From contig JADZFO010000046.1 of assembly GCA_020849855.1 (NCBI GenBank), positions 37,985 to 101,984 of the forward strand: DNA of 64,000 nucleotides. Reading direction: 5' to 3'. This DNA comes from a bacterium (GTDB lineage Bacteria; 4484-113; JAFGCY01). Positions 1 through 8,691 of this stretch are shown here, piece by piece. The notes below the pieces were generated by a model. It was not told the DNA's origin. It saw nothing but the letters and a program-made list of their open reading frames with translations, and made no database searches. Position 1 is the first letter of the stretch; the number at the start of each line of letters is the position of its first letter. The position numbers and the translations under genes are program-made.

Positions 1-1
1 G

Positions 2-250
2 GCCAACCTGGCCAACATCAACCAGGTGATCATCCTGGTGGCGGTCTTCTCCGTGCTGATCTTCTTCTTCTTCAGCCTGGAGCATAAGAAGCTGGTGGGC
101 TCGGTCAGCAAGGTGGGTCTGTTCTTCCTGATGCTGGGCTTCGGCGCGGCCTTCGGGACGACGGTCATGGCGCGTGTGTCGCTGCTGGTCGGCCGCTTCC
201 AGTTCCTGATCGAGGACTGGCTCATGGGCCGCATCTTCAGAGCGGGCTGA
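2..250 (+). CDS. C-terminal fragment of a membrane protein
   Basis: The reading frame is open from the first complete codon of the window, so the gene begins upstream and only about the last 82 residues are visible. They contain two strongly hydrophobic segments (one around VIILVAVFSVLIFFFF, the second around FFLMLGFGAAFGTTV) separated by a short basic loop, and end with a polar tail containing FQFLIEDWL. This layout is that of the last two helices of a polytopic inner-membrane protein. The tail resembles the end of conserved hypothetical membrane proteins in other bacteria, but I cannot assign a function. It is followed by about 180 nt without a gene before the convergent OstA-like gene. Confidence 0.7.
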   Translation, partial: ANLANINQVIILVAVFSVLIFFFFSLEHKKLVGSVSKVGLFFLMLGFGAAFGTTVMARVSLLVGRFQFLIEDWLMGRIFRAG

Positions 251-433
251 GCAGGGACCTGGGATTGACACAGAGCAAACTGGTAATCAGGGTTTCACTG
301 GGAAGAGCTTGATCCGGACAGCGCACCAGCTGTTGCACTGTGCCTGCCGTGCCACTTCCGGTTGAACCGTCTAAAAGCTGTTTAGCAGCATCAGCAAATC
401 CGGCCAGCCGGTGTGAGTGATGCTGGCGCGGTT

Positions 434-1735
434 TTAGCGGGGATCCTCAGGCAGCTTTGGCGGCTTGTCCATATCGATGCGGGCTTCCTGCTCGCCGTGA
501 ACCTCCACCACCGTTCGCAGCTCCTTCTGGCCCGGCACCTTCTCCTGCGTCACCGTGATGCGCTCACCGGTAAAGGTGCTCTCGCCCTGGCGCACGACCG
601 GCCCACCACTGGCCTCATAACTGCCCGCGGCGATGTCCGCGCTGATCCTCTCAGCAGTCAGGGCCAGGTCATGGCCGCTGTCGTGCGCCGAGACCTTCCC
701 GCTGAGCAGGAAAGTCTGCTTCTTCAGCGAACCTTCGATGCGGCTGGCCTCCAGGCTGATGCGCCGCGTCGAGTCATCCAGCTTCACCCCGCCCACGGCC
801 TCCACGGTCTCGTCGTCCAGATCCACGGTGATCTCGCCGGCCTGCAGACTCAGGCCGCGCTGCGCATCCGTCAGCAGCGGCCCTGGTTCGCCGGGCTTCG
901 CGCCGTCGGCGCGAAGGGTGGCCTCCTCAAGCAGGGCCTCCATCTCGCGGCAGACCAGGCTGATCTGGCCATAACTTGCTTTCAGCCCGCCGCTGACCTT
1001 CAGGCGTCCCTGCTCAATATGCAGCTCCAGCTTTTCCGCGCTGAGCCGCACCGGGTCCTGGCCGCCGCGTTTGAAGGAGGCCTCGATGTTGCCCTCCGCT
1101 GCGGCGCGCTTGCCCTGGGTGTCGTAAAGCAGGTGGTCGGCCGCCAGGCTGTAGTTCTCGGCGCGGGCGCCGGAGCCGCTGCTGCGGCTGAGCTGGGCGC
1201 GGCCGCTGGTGGACCAGGACTGCCCGCCGTCAATGCTCAGCAGAGCGTCGGTGCTGAGCGTGACCTCCGGGGTGGTGACCCTGACTCCGCCGCTGGCCGA
1301 CAGGCGCTTGATGGCCGAGCGGTTGAAGGAGGCCTGCGGCAGCTCCAGCTCGCGGCTCATGCGCTGAGCCACCTCGCCGGGGTCGCGGCCCAGCTCTTCC
1401 TTGCTCAGCCCGCCCTCGGGCAGCTTGAGATCTTCGACAGTGGCAAAGGCGCCCGAGGCGATCTCCAGCTCCACCACGCCGGCACTGAGTGAAAAGCCCT
1501 CGCCGCTGACGCTGACACCGGATTCGAACTTGAGGTAGGTTGTGTCCTTGAAGGGGCGGATGGAAAGGCCCACGCCCTTGACCCGGTAGGCGCGCTCCTG
1601 CGGCGCCGGCGGGCTGATCTCCGGCGGCTTGGCGGCGATGCCCAGCGCCAGCAGCAGCGGCAGGCCAAAGCGCAGTAGGCGCGCGGGCGCGGCTGCGCCC
1701 CGCCATGCCCCTGCAGCTTTCCCGCCTCTGTCCAC
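434..1735 (-). CDS. OstA/LptA-like periplasmic lipopolysaccharide-transport-type protein
   Basis: A 433-residue protein with a hydrophobic N-terminal segment (about residues 20-35, signal peptide or anchor) and then repeated short beta-strand motifs. Typical OstA phrases recur: AEGNIEAS near residue 215, VEAVGGVKL, LSGKVSAHDSG and YEASGGPVV, each followed by a strand of the form ISLEASRIEG or LALTAERISAD. This is the beta-jellyroll repeat of the LptA/LptC/LptD-N family, which binds lipid A moieties and bridges the periplasm. LptA itself is about 185 residues, so this is a longer, multi-repeat relative. The GTG start is supported by a TAGAAT hexamer placed exactly six nucleotides upstream, implying a leaderless transcript. 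It diverges from dnaB. Family assignment is good; the exact Lpt role is inferred. Confidence 0.75.
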   Translation of the reverse strand: MDRGGKAAGAWRGAAAPARLLRFGLPLLLALGIAAKPPEISPPAPQERAYRVKGVGLSIRPFKDTTYLKFESGVSVSGEGFSLSAGVVELEIASGAFATVEDLKLPEGGLSKEELGRDPGEVAQRMSRELELPQASFNRSAIKRLSASGGVRVTTPEVTLSTDALLSIDGGQSWSTSGRAQLSRSSGSGARAENYSLAADHLLYDTQGKRAAAEGNIEASFKRGGQDPVRLSAEKLELHIEQGRLKVSGGLKASYGQISLVCREMEALLEEATLRADGAKPGEPGPLLTDAQRGLSLQAGEITVDLDDETVEAVGGVKLDDSTRRISLEASRIEGSLKKQTFLLSGKVSAHDSGHDLALTAERISADIAAGSYEASGGPVVRQGESTFTGERITVTQEKVPGQKELRTVVEVHGEQEARIDMDKPPKLPEDPR

Positions 1736-1741
1736 GCTGTA

Positions 1742-1747
1742 ATTCTA
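1742..1747 (-). promoter_or_regulatory. -10 element of leaderless promoter for the OstA-like gene
   Basis: TAGAAT on the minus strand with six nucleotides (TACAGC) before the GTG start at 1735. A sigma70-type -10 box at this distance puts the transcription start on the first base of the start codon. Confidence 0.5.
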
Positions 1748-1897
1748 GGGGCTGACCGGGCCCCGCGCTGCGGATATGCACAGGGCCGCAGAACTATCCG
1801 CGCGAAAGCCATAGCTATCAACAACAGATTCGAGCAAATGCACAGCCTGTCCTGTGGCGCAAGGCGCGGATGCATGCGATAGTATTTCCGCCCCGCA

Positions 1898-3361
1898 ATG
1901 GCCCTTCAAAGAGACAACAGCGCGCTTCCGCTTGAGCAGCGCATCCCGCCCCAGAATGTTGAGCTGGAAATGGCGGTGCTTGGCGCGATCATGCTTGAGC
2001 CCCAGGATGCCTACGCCCTGGCGGCCGACATGCTGTCACGCGACAGTTTCTACCTTGACGGCCATGGCCTGCTCTTTGAGATCATGGGCGAGCTCTATCA
2101 CCGCGGCATCCCGCCGGACGCGCAAAGCGTGCTGGACGAGCTGCGGGCCCGCAACCTGCTGGAGCGCGTGGGCGGCAGCGGCGTGGTGATGGGCATGCTC
2201 AACGCGGTGCCCACTGCGGCGAATGTGGAATACCACGCACGCAAGATCGCAGAGAAAGCCCAGCTGCGCGCGGTGATCCGCGGCTGCACCAAGGTGATCG
2301 AAGAGGCCTACAAGCAGGAGCTGACCGTCGAGCGCATCCTCGACATCGCTGAAAGCACGGTGCTGCAGCTCAGCCAGCGCTCGCTCTCCGGCGAGTTCCT
2401 GCCTATCGCGCAGGTGCTGCAGGAGTACTGGGAGAAGCTTTCCGACCGCGACGAGGAACTGGCTCGGATGCGGGCCCAGGGCGTTGAGCACCCGCGCATC
2501 GCCGCCGGCGTGCCCTCGGGCTTCGCCGACCTTGATGAGAAGACCAACGGCCTGCGCGCCAGCGAGCTTTCGATCATCGCCGCCCGCCCGAGCGTGGGCA
2601 AGACCGCGCTGGCCCTGAACATGGCACACAACCTGGCGGTGGAGCAGAACGTGCCCATCGCCCTTTTTAGCCTGGAAATGGGCGCCGAGCAGTTGGCCGA
2701 GCGCCTGCTGTGCATCGGCTCCAAGCACATCGCCGGCGGACGGATCAAGGGTATCGGCAGCCACCGCCTGCAGAACCCCGACCTGGACGCGGGCGAGTGG
2801 AGCATTCTGACCAAGAGCTACCAGCGCTTGAGCGCCTCGCCGCTTTATATCGACGATTCAAGCTACCTGACCATCGGCATGCTGAAAAGCAAGTGCCGGC
2901 GCCTTGCCGCGCACTATGGCGTGCAGTGCATCGTGATCGACTACCTGCAGCTGATGAGCGGCGCGGGCAACAGCGACAACCGCGTGCAGGAAGTCAGCGA
3001 GATCAGCCGCGGCCTTAAGCAGATCGCCCGCGAGCTGCGCATTCCGGTGATTGCGCTCTCTCAGCTGAGCCGCCAGGTCACCCAGCGCACCAGCAAGCGC
3101 CCGCAGCTTTCCGACCTGCGCGAGTCGGGCTCCATCGAGCAGGACGCCGACGTGGTGATGTTCATCCACCGCGACGACTACTACGAGGAAAAGACCGACA
3201 AGCCGGCGACGCCGATCAGCGGCGAGTACGCGCCGGAAATGATGCCGGTGACCGAGATCATCGTGGCCAAGAACCGTAACGGCCCCACCGGCGTGGTGAA
3301 GCTGCTGTGGTTCCCGGAGATCACGCGTTTCCTCGATATGGGTCAGGGCTGGCGCTCCTAG
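1898..3361 (+). CDS. dnaB: Replicative DNA helicase DnaB
   Basis: A 487-residue protein of normal DnaB length. The N-terminal helical domain (about residues 15-115, starting with the typical PPQNVELEMAVLGA) is followed by the RecA-like ATPase. Walker A is ARPSVGKTA with the lysine at residue 235, FSLEMG follows, Walker B is VIDYLQLM, and the arginine-finger/DNA-binding end reads IIVAKNRNGPTG. DnaB is the hexameric 5'-3' helicase that unwinds the fork and recruits DnaG primase, which is also encoded in this window (22383-24206). No intein or truncation. A TAGTAT hexamer lies at 1880-1885, 12 nt before the ATG, so the leader is at most a few nucleotides and no Shine-Dalgarno sequence is present. 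Confidence 0.97.
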   Translation: MALQRDNSALPLEQRIPPQNVELEMAVLGAIMLEPQDAYALAADMLSRDSFYLDGHGLLFEIMGELYHRGIPPDAQSVLDELRARNLLERVGGSGVVMGMLNAVPTAANVEYHARKIAEKAQLRAVIRGCTKVIEEAYKQELTVERILDIAESTVLQLSQRSLSGEFLPIAQVLQEYWEKLSDRDEELARMRAQGVEHPRIAAGVPSGFADLDEKTNGLRASELSIIAARPSVGKTALALNMAHNLAVEQNVPIALFSLEMGAEQLAERLLCIGSKHIAGGRIKGIGSHRLQNPDLDAGEWSILTKSYQRLSASPLYIDDSSYLTIGMLKSKCRRLAAHYGVQCIVIDYLQLMSGAGNSDNRVQEVSEISRGLKQIARELRIPVIALSQLSRQVTQRTSKRPQLSDLRESGSIEQDADVVMFIHRDDYYEEKTDKPATPISGEYAPEMMPVTEIIVAKNRNGPTGVVKLLWFPEITRFLDMGQGWRS

Positions 3362-3567
3362 TAGCAGCCGAGCTTAGACTCGATCCACCTTGCACAGACA
3401 GCTGCCCAGCCCAGGCAGCAGGCCAAGGCAGACGCAATGGCCAGGCACGATTCCCTAGCGCATTTGCTGAGCGCCGGGCCAGATTGTTACGCTGCGTTGA
3501 GGCCCCGGCCGGGCCGCGCTGACTGGTTCAGGAAGGCAGGCAGAGGGACGGCCACTGCTCCGGGAGA

Positions 3568-5178
3568 CTAGTTGCCCGTGTCCCCGTTGCCGTTGCCATT
3601 GTTGCTCGAGCCGTTGCCGTCATCAAAGAGCTTGAAGATCGCAAAGCCGCTGGTCAGGGAGCTGATCACCTGCGAGAAGCTGAAGGAGGCGCCTTTCGGC
3701 GGCACATAGATGGTGTCGCCGGGCAGCAGGCGGTAGTCGTTCGGCATCTCGTGGCCCTTTTGGATCTCCTTGAAATTGACCTGGATCACTTCCGCCGGCT
3801 CCAGGGGATAGCGCCGGTCGCGGTTGCCGCGGATCAGTGCCAGCCAGCCAGTGTTGGCATCCCCGGTCATGCCGCCGGCCTGGGCCAGGTAGTCGGTGAC
3901 CAGGCTGTCATAGGCATAGTCGAAGGCCCCGGCCTGCTGCACCTCGCCCAGCACGAAGATACGGCGCTCTCGCGGCTGGATGCGGATGATGTCGCGGTCC
4001 TGGACTTCAAAGGCCGCCAGCTCTTCCAGGTGGTTCATGCCCGAGGCGATGTCCACATAAAGCTGGGCCTGGTTGCAGCAGCCGTCATCGCGCTCGATGA
4101 TGGCATTGCAAAGGTCGCTGTTCAGGTCCACTGTGCCGGCCAGGCGCAGCACATCGGCGAGGTTCTCTTCCTCGAGCAGCTCATAGCGGCCCGGCTGCGC
4201 CACGCCAAAGACCGTCACCGAGCGCAGCGGCGTTGGCAGGTAGACAATGTCTCCAGGCAGCAGGGGCACGGCCAGGGCGGCTGGGTTGGCTTCCCTGGCG
4301 GCCAGCAGGGGGTCATAGACCTCCACGCTGCACGCGCTGTCCTGGCGGCACTTCTCGATGAATGCCGTCCAGCCGGTGTAAGCCGCCAGGCTCTGGAAGT
4401 CCGCCGCCTTCTTGATCACCGACGCGGGCGCGCTGCTCAGCAGGATGCCGGAGCGGCCCCCCTCAGCAATGCCATCGCCTTCATCCCCGGCCTCGGCCGG
4501 CTCGGACGAGCTCTCCGCCAGCGGCTGCAACTGCTGCAGCGGCGGCGGGCCCGGCAGGCTGCCGGAGGCGGGGTCAAAGGCGCCGCGGATCAGGTGCACC
4601 CGGCGATAGGAACCCGGATCAACCGGCTCAATCCCCGGATAGCGGGAGGCCTCGTCGGATACCGGTGTATAGACATAGCTCTGCAGCAGGCCGTAGAGGG
4701 TCTCGCCCGAGCGCATCGTGACCAGGCGGCCGGGCTGGTCCGAGCCGACCAGGAAGACCTGCAGCTGGCCGAATTCCAGCACGTTCAGGTCCACCAGGGG
4801 CTGGCGGTAATACTGCTGGAACTGCTCCTGCAGCCGCGCGGCGGCGGCGGCTGGCAGCAGGCCGGCCACCTGGACCGTCCCGATATAAGGCAGGGTGACA
4901 TTGCCGGCACCGTCAACGCTGACCTCCCAGCTCTGGCGCTGGCGGCCGTCAAAGAAGTTGACGCGCAGCATGTCGTTGGCACTGAGGCGGTGGTAGCTGC
5001 CCACCAGGCGGTCGATTTCGTTGACCGTGACGCGGGCGGTGCTGCCGGAGTTCTGCGGCGCGCTTCCAACCGCGACGGCGTCATCGGCCGCGCGGCAGAT
5101 CCCAGCCGTCGCCAGCAGCGCCAGCAGCAGTCCAGTTGCCACATAGACCGGGACCCGCCCGGCCGCCAAACGCCCCAT
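3568..5178 (-). CDS. Wza-type polysaccharide export protein with SLBB domains
   Basis: A 536-residue secreted protein. I chose the ATG at 5178 because it is preceded by AGGAAGG and is followed directly by a signal peptide (VYVATGLLLALLATAGICRA); the longer open frame would overlap the divergent ppk1 gene. After the signal comes a Poly_export domain (SYHRLSANDMLRVNFFDG ... NVTLPYIGTVQVAGL), then three SLBB-like blocks: VFLVGSDQPGRL, VTVFGVAQPGRYELL and IFVLGEVQQAGAFDY. Near the end LLPGDTIYVPPK is typical of the family. The tail is a Gly/Asn-rich low-complexity stretch. Such proteins form the outer-membrane or periplasmic conduit for capsule or exopolysaccharide. No glycosyltransferase, polymerase or tyrosine-kinase partner lies nearby, so it is an orphan exporter component. 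A long central insert (Pro/Ser/Glu-rich) separates the first two SLBB blocks. Confidence 0.85.
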   Translation of the reverse strand: MGRLAAGRVPVYVATGLLLALLATAGICRAADDAVAVGSAPQNSGSTARVTVNEIDRLVGSYHRLSANDMLRVNFFDGRQRQSWEVSVDGAGNVTLPYIGTVQVAGLLPAAAAARLQEQFQQYYRQPLVDLNVLEFGQLQVFLVGSDQPGRLVTMRSGETLYGLLQSYVYTPVSDEASRYPGIEPVDPGSYRRVHLIRGAFDPASGSLPGPPPLQQLQPLAESSSEPAEAGDEGDGIAEGGRSGILLSSAPASVIKKAADFQSLAAYTGWTAFIEKCRQDSACSVEVYDPLLAAREANPAALAVPLLPGDIVYLPTPLRSVTVFGVAQPGRYELLEEENLADVLRLAGTVDLNSDLCNAIIERDDGCCNQAQLYVDIASGMNHLEELAAFEVQDRDIIRIQPRERRIFVLGEVQQAGAFDYAYDSLVTDYLAQAGGMTGDANTGWLALIRGNRDRRYPLEPAEVIQVNFKEIQKGHEMPNDYRLLPGDTIYVPPKGASFSFSQVISSLTSGFAIFKLFDDGNGSSNNGNGNGDTGN

Positions 5179-5333
5179 CAGTTTGCCTGCCTTCCTCTGC
5201 GCACGCCCTGCGTCCGCCGGTCTAGATGTTAGCACTGCCCATGGGCTGCTGATAAGACTTTCAAAAGGCGGCCAATCGAAGGCTGAATGCCCTTCAGTGC
5301 TTTGTCTTAACGGAAAACTCATGTCGCGCTTGT

Positions 5334-5339
5334 TATGAT
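5334..5339 (+). promoter_or_regulatory. -10 element of leaderless ppk1 promoter
   Basis: TATGAT followed by six nucleotides (CTGGCC) and the ppk1 ATG. No Shine-Dalgarno sequence is present. Predicted transcription start coincides with the start codon. Confidence 0.5.
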
Positions 5340-5345
5340 CTGGCC

Positions 5346-7532
5346 ATGAGCAAGCGGGGCGCAGGGCTGGAAGAGCCACAGACGGCGGCGGGGCAGCAGC
5401 AGCCGATCGAAGTACAGGGGCTGAGCCCGGATTCACCTGAAGCCTATTTCAACCGCGACCTGAGCTGGCTGGCCTTTGCCCAGCGCGTGCTGGCGCAGGT
5501 TGAGGACCCGGGGGTGCCCCTGCTGGAGCGCCTGCGCTTTGCCGGCATCATGGGCGTGCTGCATGACGAGTTCTTTCAGAAGCGCGCCACCCTGATCCAG
5601 CGCGGCTGGCCCGCCTCCATCGCCGACGGCGGCTATCAGGGCTGGACCCCCCAGCGTCTCAAGGCCGCCTGCCGCGAGGTAATCGACGAGCAGTCGCGGC
5701 GGCTGGGGGACGTCTTCCAGCAGCAGATCCGCCCGGCCCTGCGCGAGGCGGGCATCGCGATCCTGGACTACAGCGAGCTGAGCGCGGAACAGAAGAAAGA
5801 CCTGGCGCACTACTTCCAGACCCAGGTGCAGCCGATCCTGACCCCGCTGGCGGTGGACGCGGAGCATCCCTTTCCCTTCATCAGCAACCTGGGCCTGAAC
5901 CTGGGTATCCAGGTGCTGGAGCGTGGCAAGCGCGTGCCGCGCTTTGTGCGGCTGAAGGTGCCGGGGAACCGCCCGCGCTGGGTGCCGCTGCCGGACGGCG
6001 CGGGCTATGTGCCGCTGGAACAGGTGATCAGCGCGCACCTGGCGGACTTCTTCCCTGACGTCTCGGGCCTGGAGGTCTATACCTTCCGAGTCACCCGAGG
6101 CGAGCCCAACGAGCGCCATGGCGACGATGACGGGCACGACCCCGAACTTGAGCACCTGACCCCCGGCCTGATCGTCAGCCAGGTGGAGCGCCGCCTGCTG
6201 GCCCGGCGCTTCGCCAAGGCCACCCGTCTGCAGGTCAGCCACCGCATGCCCGAAGGCCTGCGCAACTGGCTGGCTGAGCAGCTGGAGCTGGGCCCGGACG
6301 ACATCTACCTCAACGACAACGTGATGGGCAAGAGCGACCTGACGCAGTTCCGCCCGGACGGGCACCCTGAGCTGCGCTTCCCGGCTCATGAGCCCCAGAC
6401 CCACCCGCGCCTGCGGCGCCTGCTGCCCGGCGACCACAGCGCCATCTTTGAGGAGATCCGGCGCGGCGACATTCTGCTGCACCACCCTTACCAGAGCTTC
6501 GACACTTCGGTACTGCGCTTCCTGGAGAGCGCTGCCCGCGACCCGCGCGTGCTGGCGATGAAGCTGACCATTTACCGCACCTCCAGCGACAGCCCGATCA
6601 TCCGGGCCCTGCTGGAGGCCGCGCGCAGCGGCAAGCAGGTGGCCGTGCTGGTGGAGATCACCGCGCGCTTCGACGAAGCGCCGAACATTGCCTGGGGCCA
6701 GCGCCTGGAATCCGCCGGCGCGCATGTGACCTATGGAATTGAAAACCTCAAGACCCACCTGAAGCTGGCGCTGGTTGTCCGCGAGGAAGAGGACGGCATC
6801 CGCCGCTATGTGCACTGCGGCACGGGCAACTACCACTCCGGTACTGCGCGGGCCTATGTTGACCTCGGCCTCTTCTCCTGCGACCCGCAGCTCAGCGCGG
6901 ACGTGGCGGATGTCTTTAACGAACTGACCTCGGCCACGGACTACCCCAGCTACCGCCGCCTTGTGGTGGCCCCGGACCAGCTGCGCCAGCGCTTCACCGA
7001 CATGATCCGCCGCGAGGCCGAGCATGCGCTTGCCGGACGCCCCTGTGGCATCCGGGCCAAGATGAACCAGCTCAGCGACATGCAGATCATCCGTGAGCTT
7101 TACCTGGCCTCCCAGGCCGGAGTGCCGATTGAGCTCGACGTGCGCGGCCTGTGCTGCCTGCGGCCCGGCGTACCGGGACTTTCCGAGAGCATCAGGGTCT
7201 TCAGCGTGGTCGGGCGTTTCCTGGAGCACAGCCGTCTGTACCGCTTTGAGAACGGCGGCCAGGCCGAGTACTTCATCGGCTCCGCCGACTGGATGCAGCG
7301 CAACCTGGACCGCCGCATCGAAAGCGTCACGCCGGTGGCCGAGCCGGAGCTGCGGCGCCAGCTTGATGCGATCCTGCAGACCTATGAAGCCGACAACTGC
7401 AGCGCCTGGGACCTGCAGCCCGACGGCAGTTATCTGCGCCGCAGCCCGGCCCCGGGGGGCAACGGCCACCCTGACGGCGAACTGCTCTGCGCGCAGGAAC
7501 GCTTCATCAACCTGGCGGGTCTGCAGGACTAG
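5346..7532 (+). CDS. ppk1: Polyphosphate kinase PPK1
   Basis: A 728-residue protein, the normal PPK1 length. It reversibly transfers the gamma phosphate of ATP to inorganic polyphosphate through a phosphohistidine. The N and head domains begin with YFNRDLSWLAFAQRVL. The catalytic PLD-like domains carry HHPYQSFDTSVLRFL, LAMKLTIYRTSSDSPI, the phospho-acceptor histidine in NLKTHLKLALV (His471) and the second conserved block YVHCGTGNYHSGTARAY. The C-terminal domain ends with IGSADWMQRNLDRRIE. All expected catalytic blocks are intact. It diverges from the polysaccharide export gene, with only about 170 nt between the two starts. No phosphatase ppx is adjacent. PPK1 commonly supports stress tolerance and phosphate storage; the downstream ECF sigma gene is on the same strand but about 130 nt away with its own promoter-like sequence. 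Confidence 0.97.
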   Translation: MSKRGAGLEEPQTAAGQQQPIEVQGLSPDSPEAYFNRDLSWLAFAQRVLAQVEDPGVPLLERLRFAGIMGVLHDEFFQKRATLIQRGWPASIADGGYQGWTPQRLKAACREVIDEQSRRLGDVFQQQIRPALREAGIAILDYSELSAEQKKDLAHYFQTQVQPILTPLAVDAEHPFPFISNLGLNLGIQVLERGKRVPRFVRLKVPGNRPRWVPLPDGAGYVPLEQVISAHLADFFPDVSGLEVYTFRVTRGEPNERHGDDDGHDPELEHLTPGLIVSQVERRLLARRFAKATRLQVSHRMPEGLRNWLAEQLELGPDDIYLNDNVMGKSDLTQFRPDGHPELRFPAHEPQTHPRLRRLLPGDHSAIFEEIRRGDILLHHPYQSFDTSVLRFLESAARDPRVLAMKLTIYRTSSDSPIIRALLEAARSGKQVAVLVEITARFDEAPNIAWGQRLESAGAHVTYGIENLKTHLKLALVVREEEDGIRRYVHCGTGNYHSGTARAYVDLGLFSCDPQLSADVADVFNELTSATDYPSYRRLVVAPDQLRQRFTDMIRREAEHALAGRPCGIRAKMNQLSDMQIIRELYLASQAGVPIELDVRGLCCLRPGVPGLSESIRVFSVVGRFLEHSRLYRFENGGQAEYFIGSADWMQRNLDRRIESVTPVAEPELRRQLDAILQTYEADNCSAWDLQPDGSYLRRSPAPGGNGHPDGELLCAQERFINLAGLQD

Positions 7533-7663
7533 TTCCGCTTCACGCGGCAGGTACTAGAATATAGGCGTCCGGAACGGATTGCTTCGATATCGAACAATTC
7601 TTCCAGGCCCTTCGTCGGACTGCATGACGTGAACCGCGAACTGAGTCCGCAGCTTGTTGCGGA

Positions 7664-8326
7664 GTGGAGCGGTACGTCAGAAAGGAAATGACAAGCGTAT
7701 TGAACAGTATCGGCAGCAGGCACTCCCCCACCCGCATCAGTGATGAGGTTCTGGTCGGACGGCTGGCCGCCGGTGATTCGGGCGCCTTCGACGAGATCTT
7801 CGAGCGCTACCACCAGCAGATCTACAACTTCGTCAAAAAGCAGGTTTCTGACGCGGAGAGTGTGGAGGACCTGGTGCAGGAAGTCTTCCTGCGTGTCTAC
7901 AAGAGCGCGCACAACTTCGACGTTGAGAAGAAGTTCAGCTCCTGGATCTACAAGATCGCGCTTAACGAAGTGAAGCGGCACTGGAAGCGCAGCGCCAGCC
8001 GGCAGACCTACAGCCTCAACACGCCCCTGGGCGATGAGGGTGGGGATACTGAGCGCGCCGACCTGCTGGAAGACCAGCGGATCACGCCGGATGTGCTGAC
8101 CGAGAACGAGATTTTCAGCAAGAACCTGCGCCATCTGATCGACCGCCTGCCGGAAAAGCAGCGCATGGTGGTGATGCTGAAGGTTTACCAGGACCTGACT
8201 TTCGAGGAAATCGCGGAGATCTGCGAGTGCCCCCTCAGCACCGTGCTTTCACGGATGCGCTACGCGGTAAACAAACTGCGCCGCTGGCTTGGTATAGAGG
8301 AGCAGGAGGAGCGGGACGAAGCATGA
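7664..8326 (+). CDS. ECF-type RNA polymerase sigma factor
   Basis: A 220-residue sigma70-family protein with only regions 2 and 4. Region 2 reads FDEIFERYHQQIYNFVKK ... SVEDLVQEVFLRVY ... KKFSSWIYKIALNEVKRHW, the usual core-binding and -10 recognition helix. Region 4 reads IDRLPEKQRMVVMLKVYQDL ... FEEIAEICECPLSTVLSRMR, a helix-turn-helix for -35 recognition. This layout marks the extracytoplasmic-function class, which is normally held by an anti-sigma factor. A small zinc-finger protein encoded at 8453 is the likely partner. The annotated GTG start is uncertain: an ATG at 7688 has AAAGGA only one base upstream, so the true start may be either. A TAGAAT hexamer at 7555-7560 suggests a leader of about 100 nt. 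Confidence 0.93.
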   Translation: MERYVRKEMTSVLNSIGSRHSPTRISDEVLVGRLAAGDSGAFDEIFERYHQQIYNFVKKQVSDAESVEDLVQEVFLRVYKSAHNFDVEKKFSSWIYKIALNEVKRHWKRSASRQTYSLNTPLGDEGGDTERADLLEDQRITPDVLTENEIFSKNLRHLIDRLPEKQRMVVMLKVYQDLTFEEIAEICECPLSTVLSRMRYAVNKLRRWLGIEEQEERDEA

Positions 8327-8448
8327 TGCAGAAGCAGACAGGAATGCTGCGGCTGCACCGGCGCCGCTTCAATTGCGAGATGAATGCCAGGACAATAAAC
8401 GCTGCCAGGGAGGCCACAGCCGCAAAGCTCTGCACTGCGGCCGGATAA
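8323..8448 (+). CDS. Possible small basic peptide overlapping the sigma gene stop
   Basis: An ATG overlaps the stop codon of the ECF sigma gene (ATGA arrangement), opening a 41-residue frame that fills the gap up to the anti-sigma gene. The peptide is basic (LRLHRRRF) and has no recognisable motif. The only support is the translational-coupling geometry and the fit in the gap between sigma and anti-sigma. It could equally be non-coding spacer. Low confidence. Confidence 0.2.
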   Translation: MMQKQTGMLRLHRRRFNCEMNARTINAAREATAAKLCTAAG

Positions 8449-8452
8449 ACCC

Positions 8453-8689
8453 ATGGACTGTAAGAAGATACAGCAGGTTATTTATCGCTTCATTTATGGA
8501 GAATCCAATACTGTCGAGCTGCGGCGCATCAAGGCCCACCTTGAGAACTGCTCAAGCTGCCAGGAAGAGCGCCTGATCATCGAAGAGATCCTCGTCCAGC
8601 TCAAGACCGATGCCACTGCGGCCCAGGAAGACTGCCCTGAGTGCGTCAAGGACCGCATGCTTGACGGCATCAAGCGCAAGATCGGCTGA
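8453..8689 (+). CDS. Small zinc-finger anti-sigma factor (zf-HC2 type)
   Basis: A 78-residue soluble protein whose N-terminal half is the zinc-binding anti-sigma signature: Cys3, then His29-x3-Cys33-x2-Cys36 within AHLENCSSCQEE. This is the ZAS/zf-HC2 module that clamps ECF sigma factors and can release them when the cysteines are oxidised. There is no membrane segment, so sensing should be cytoplasmic (compare RsrA-like proteins). A second CxxC-like pair, CPEC, lies at about residues 63-66 and might add a redox switch. Gene order, sigma then anti-sigma 126 nt downstream on the same strand, supports the pairing. Only the first finger half is well conserved, so partner and signal are inferred. 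Confidence 0.8.
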   Translation: MDCKKIQQVIYRFIYGESNTVELRRIKAHLENCSSCQEERLIIEEILVQLKTDATAAQEDCPECVKDRMLDGIKRKIG

Positions 8690-8691
8690 GG

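Noticed and set aside
3362-3567. Small gene between dnaB and the export gene
   Set aside because: No frame with a ribosome site or a recognisable protein; it is probably plain convergent spacer.
3751-5232. Large plus-strand frame opposite the polysaccharide export gene
   Set aside because: Antisense shadow; the minus-strand gene has clear Poly_export and SLBB blocks and a signal peptide.
5433-7469. Large antisense frame opposite ppk1
   Set aside because: High GC gives long antisense frames; the translation has the composition of a shadow and ppk1 is unmistakable.
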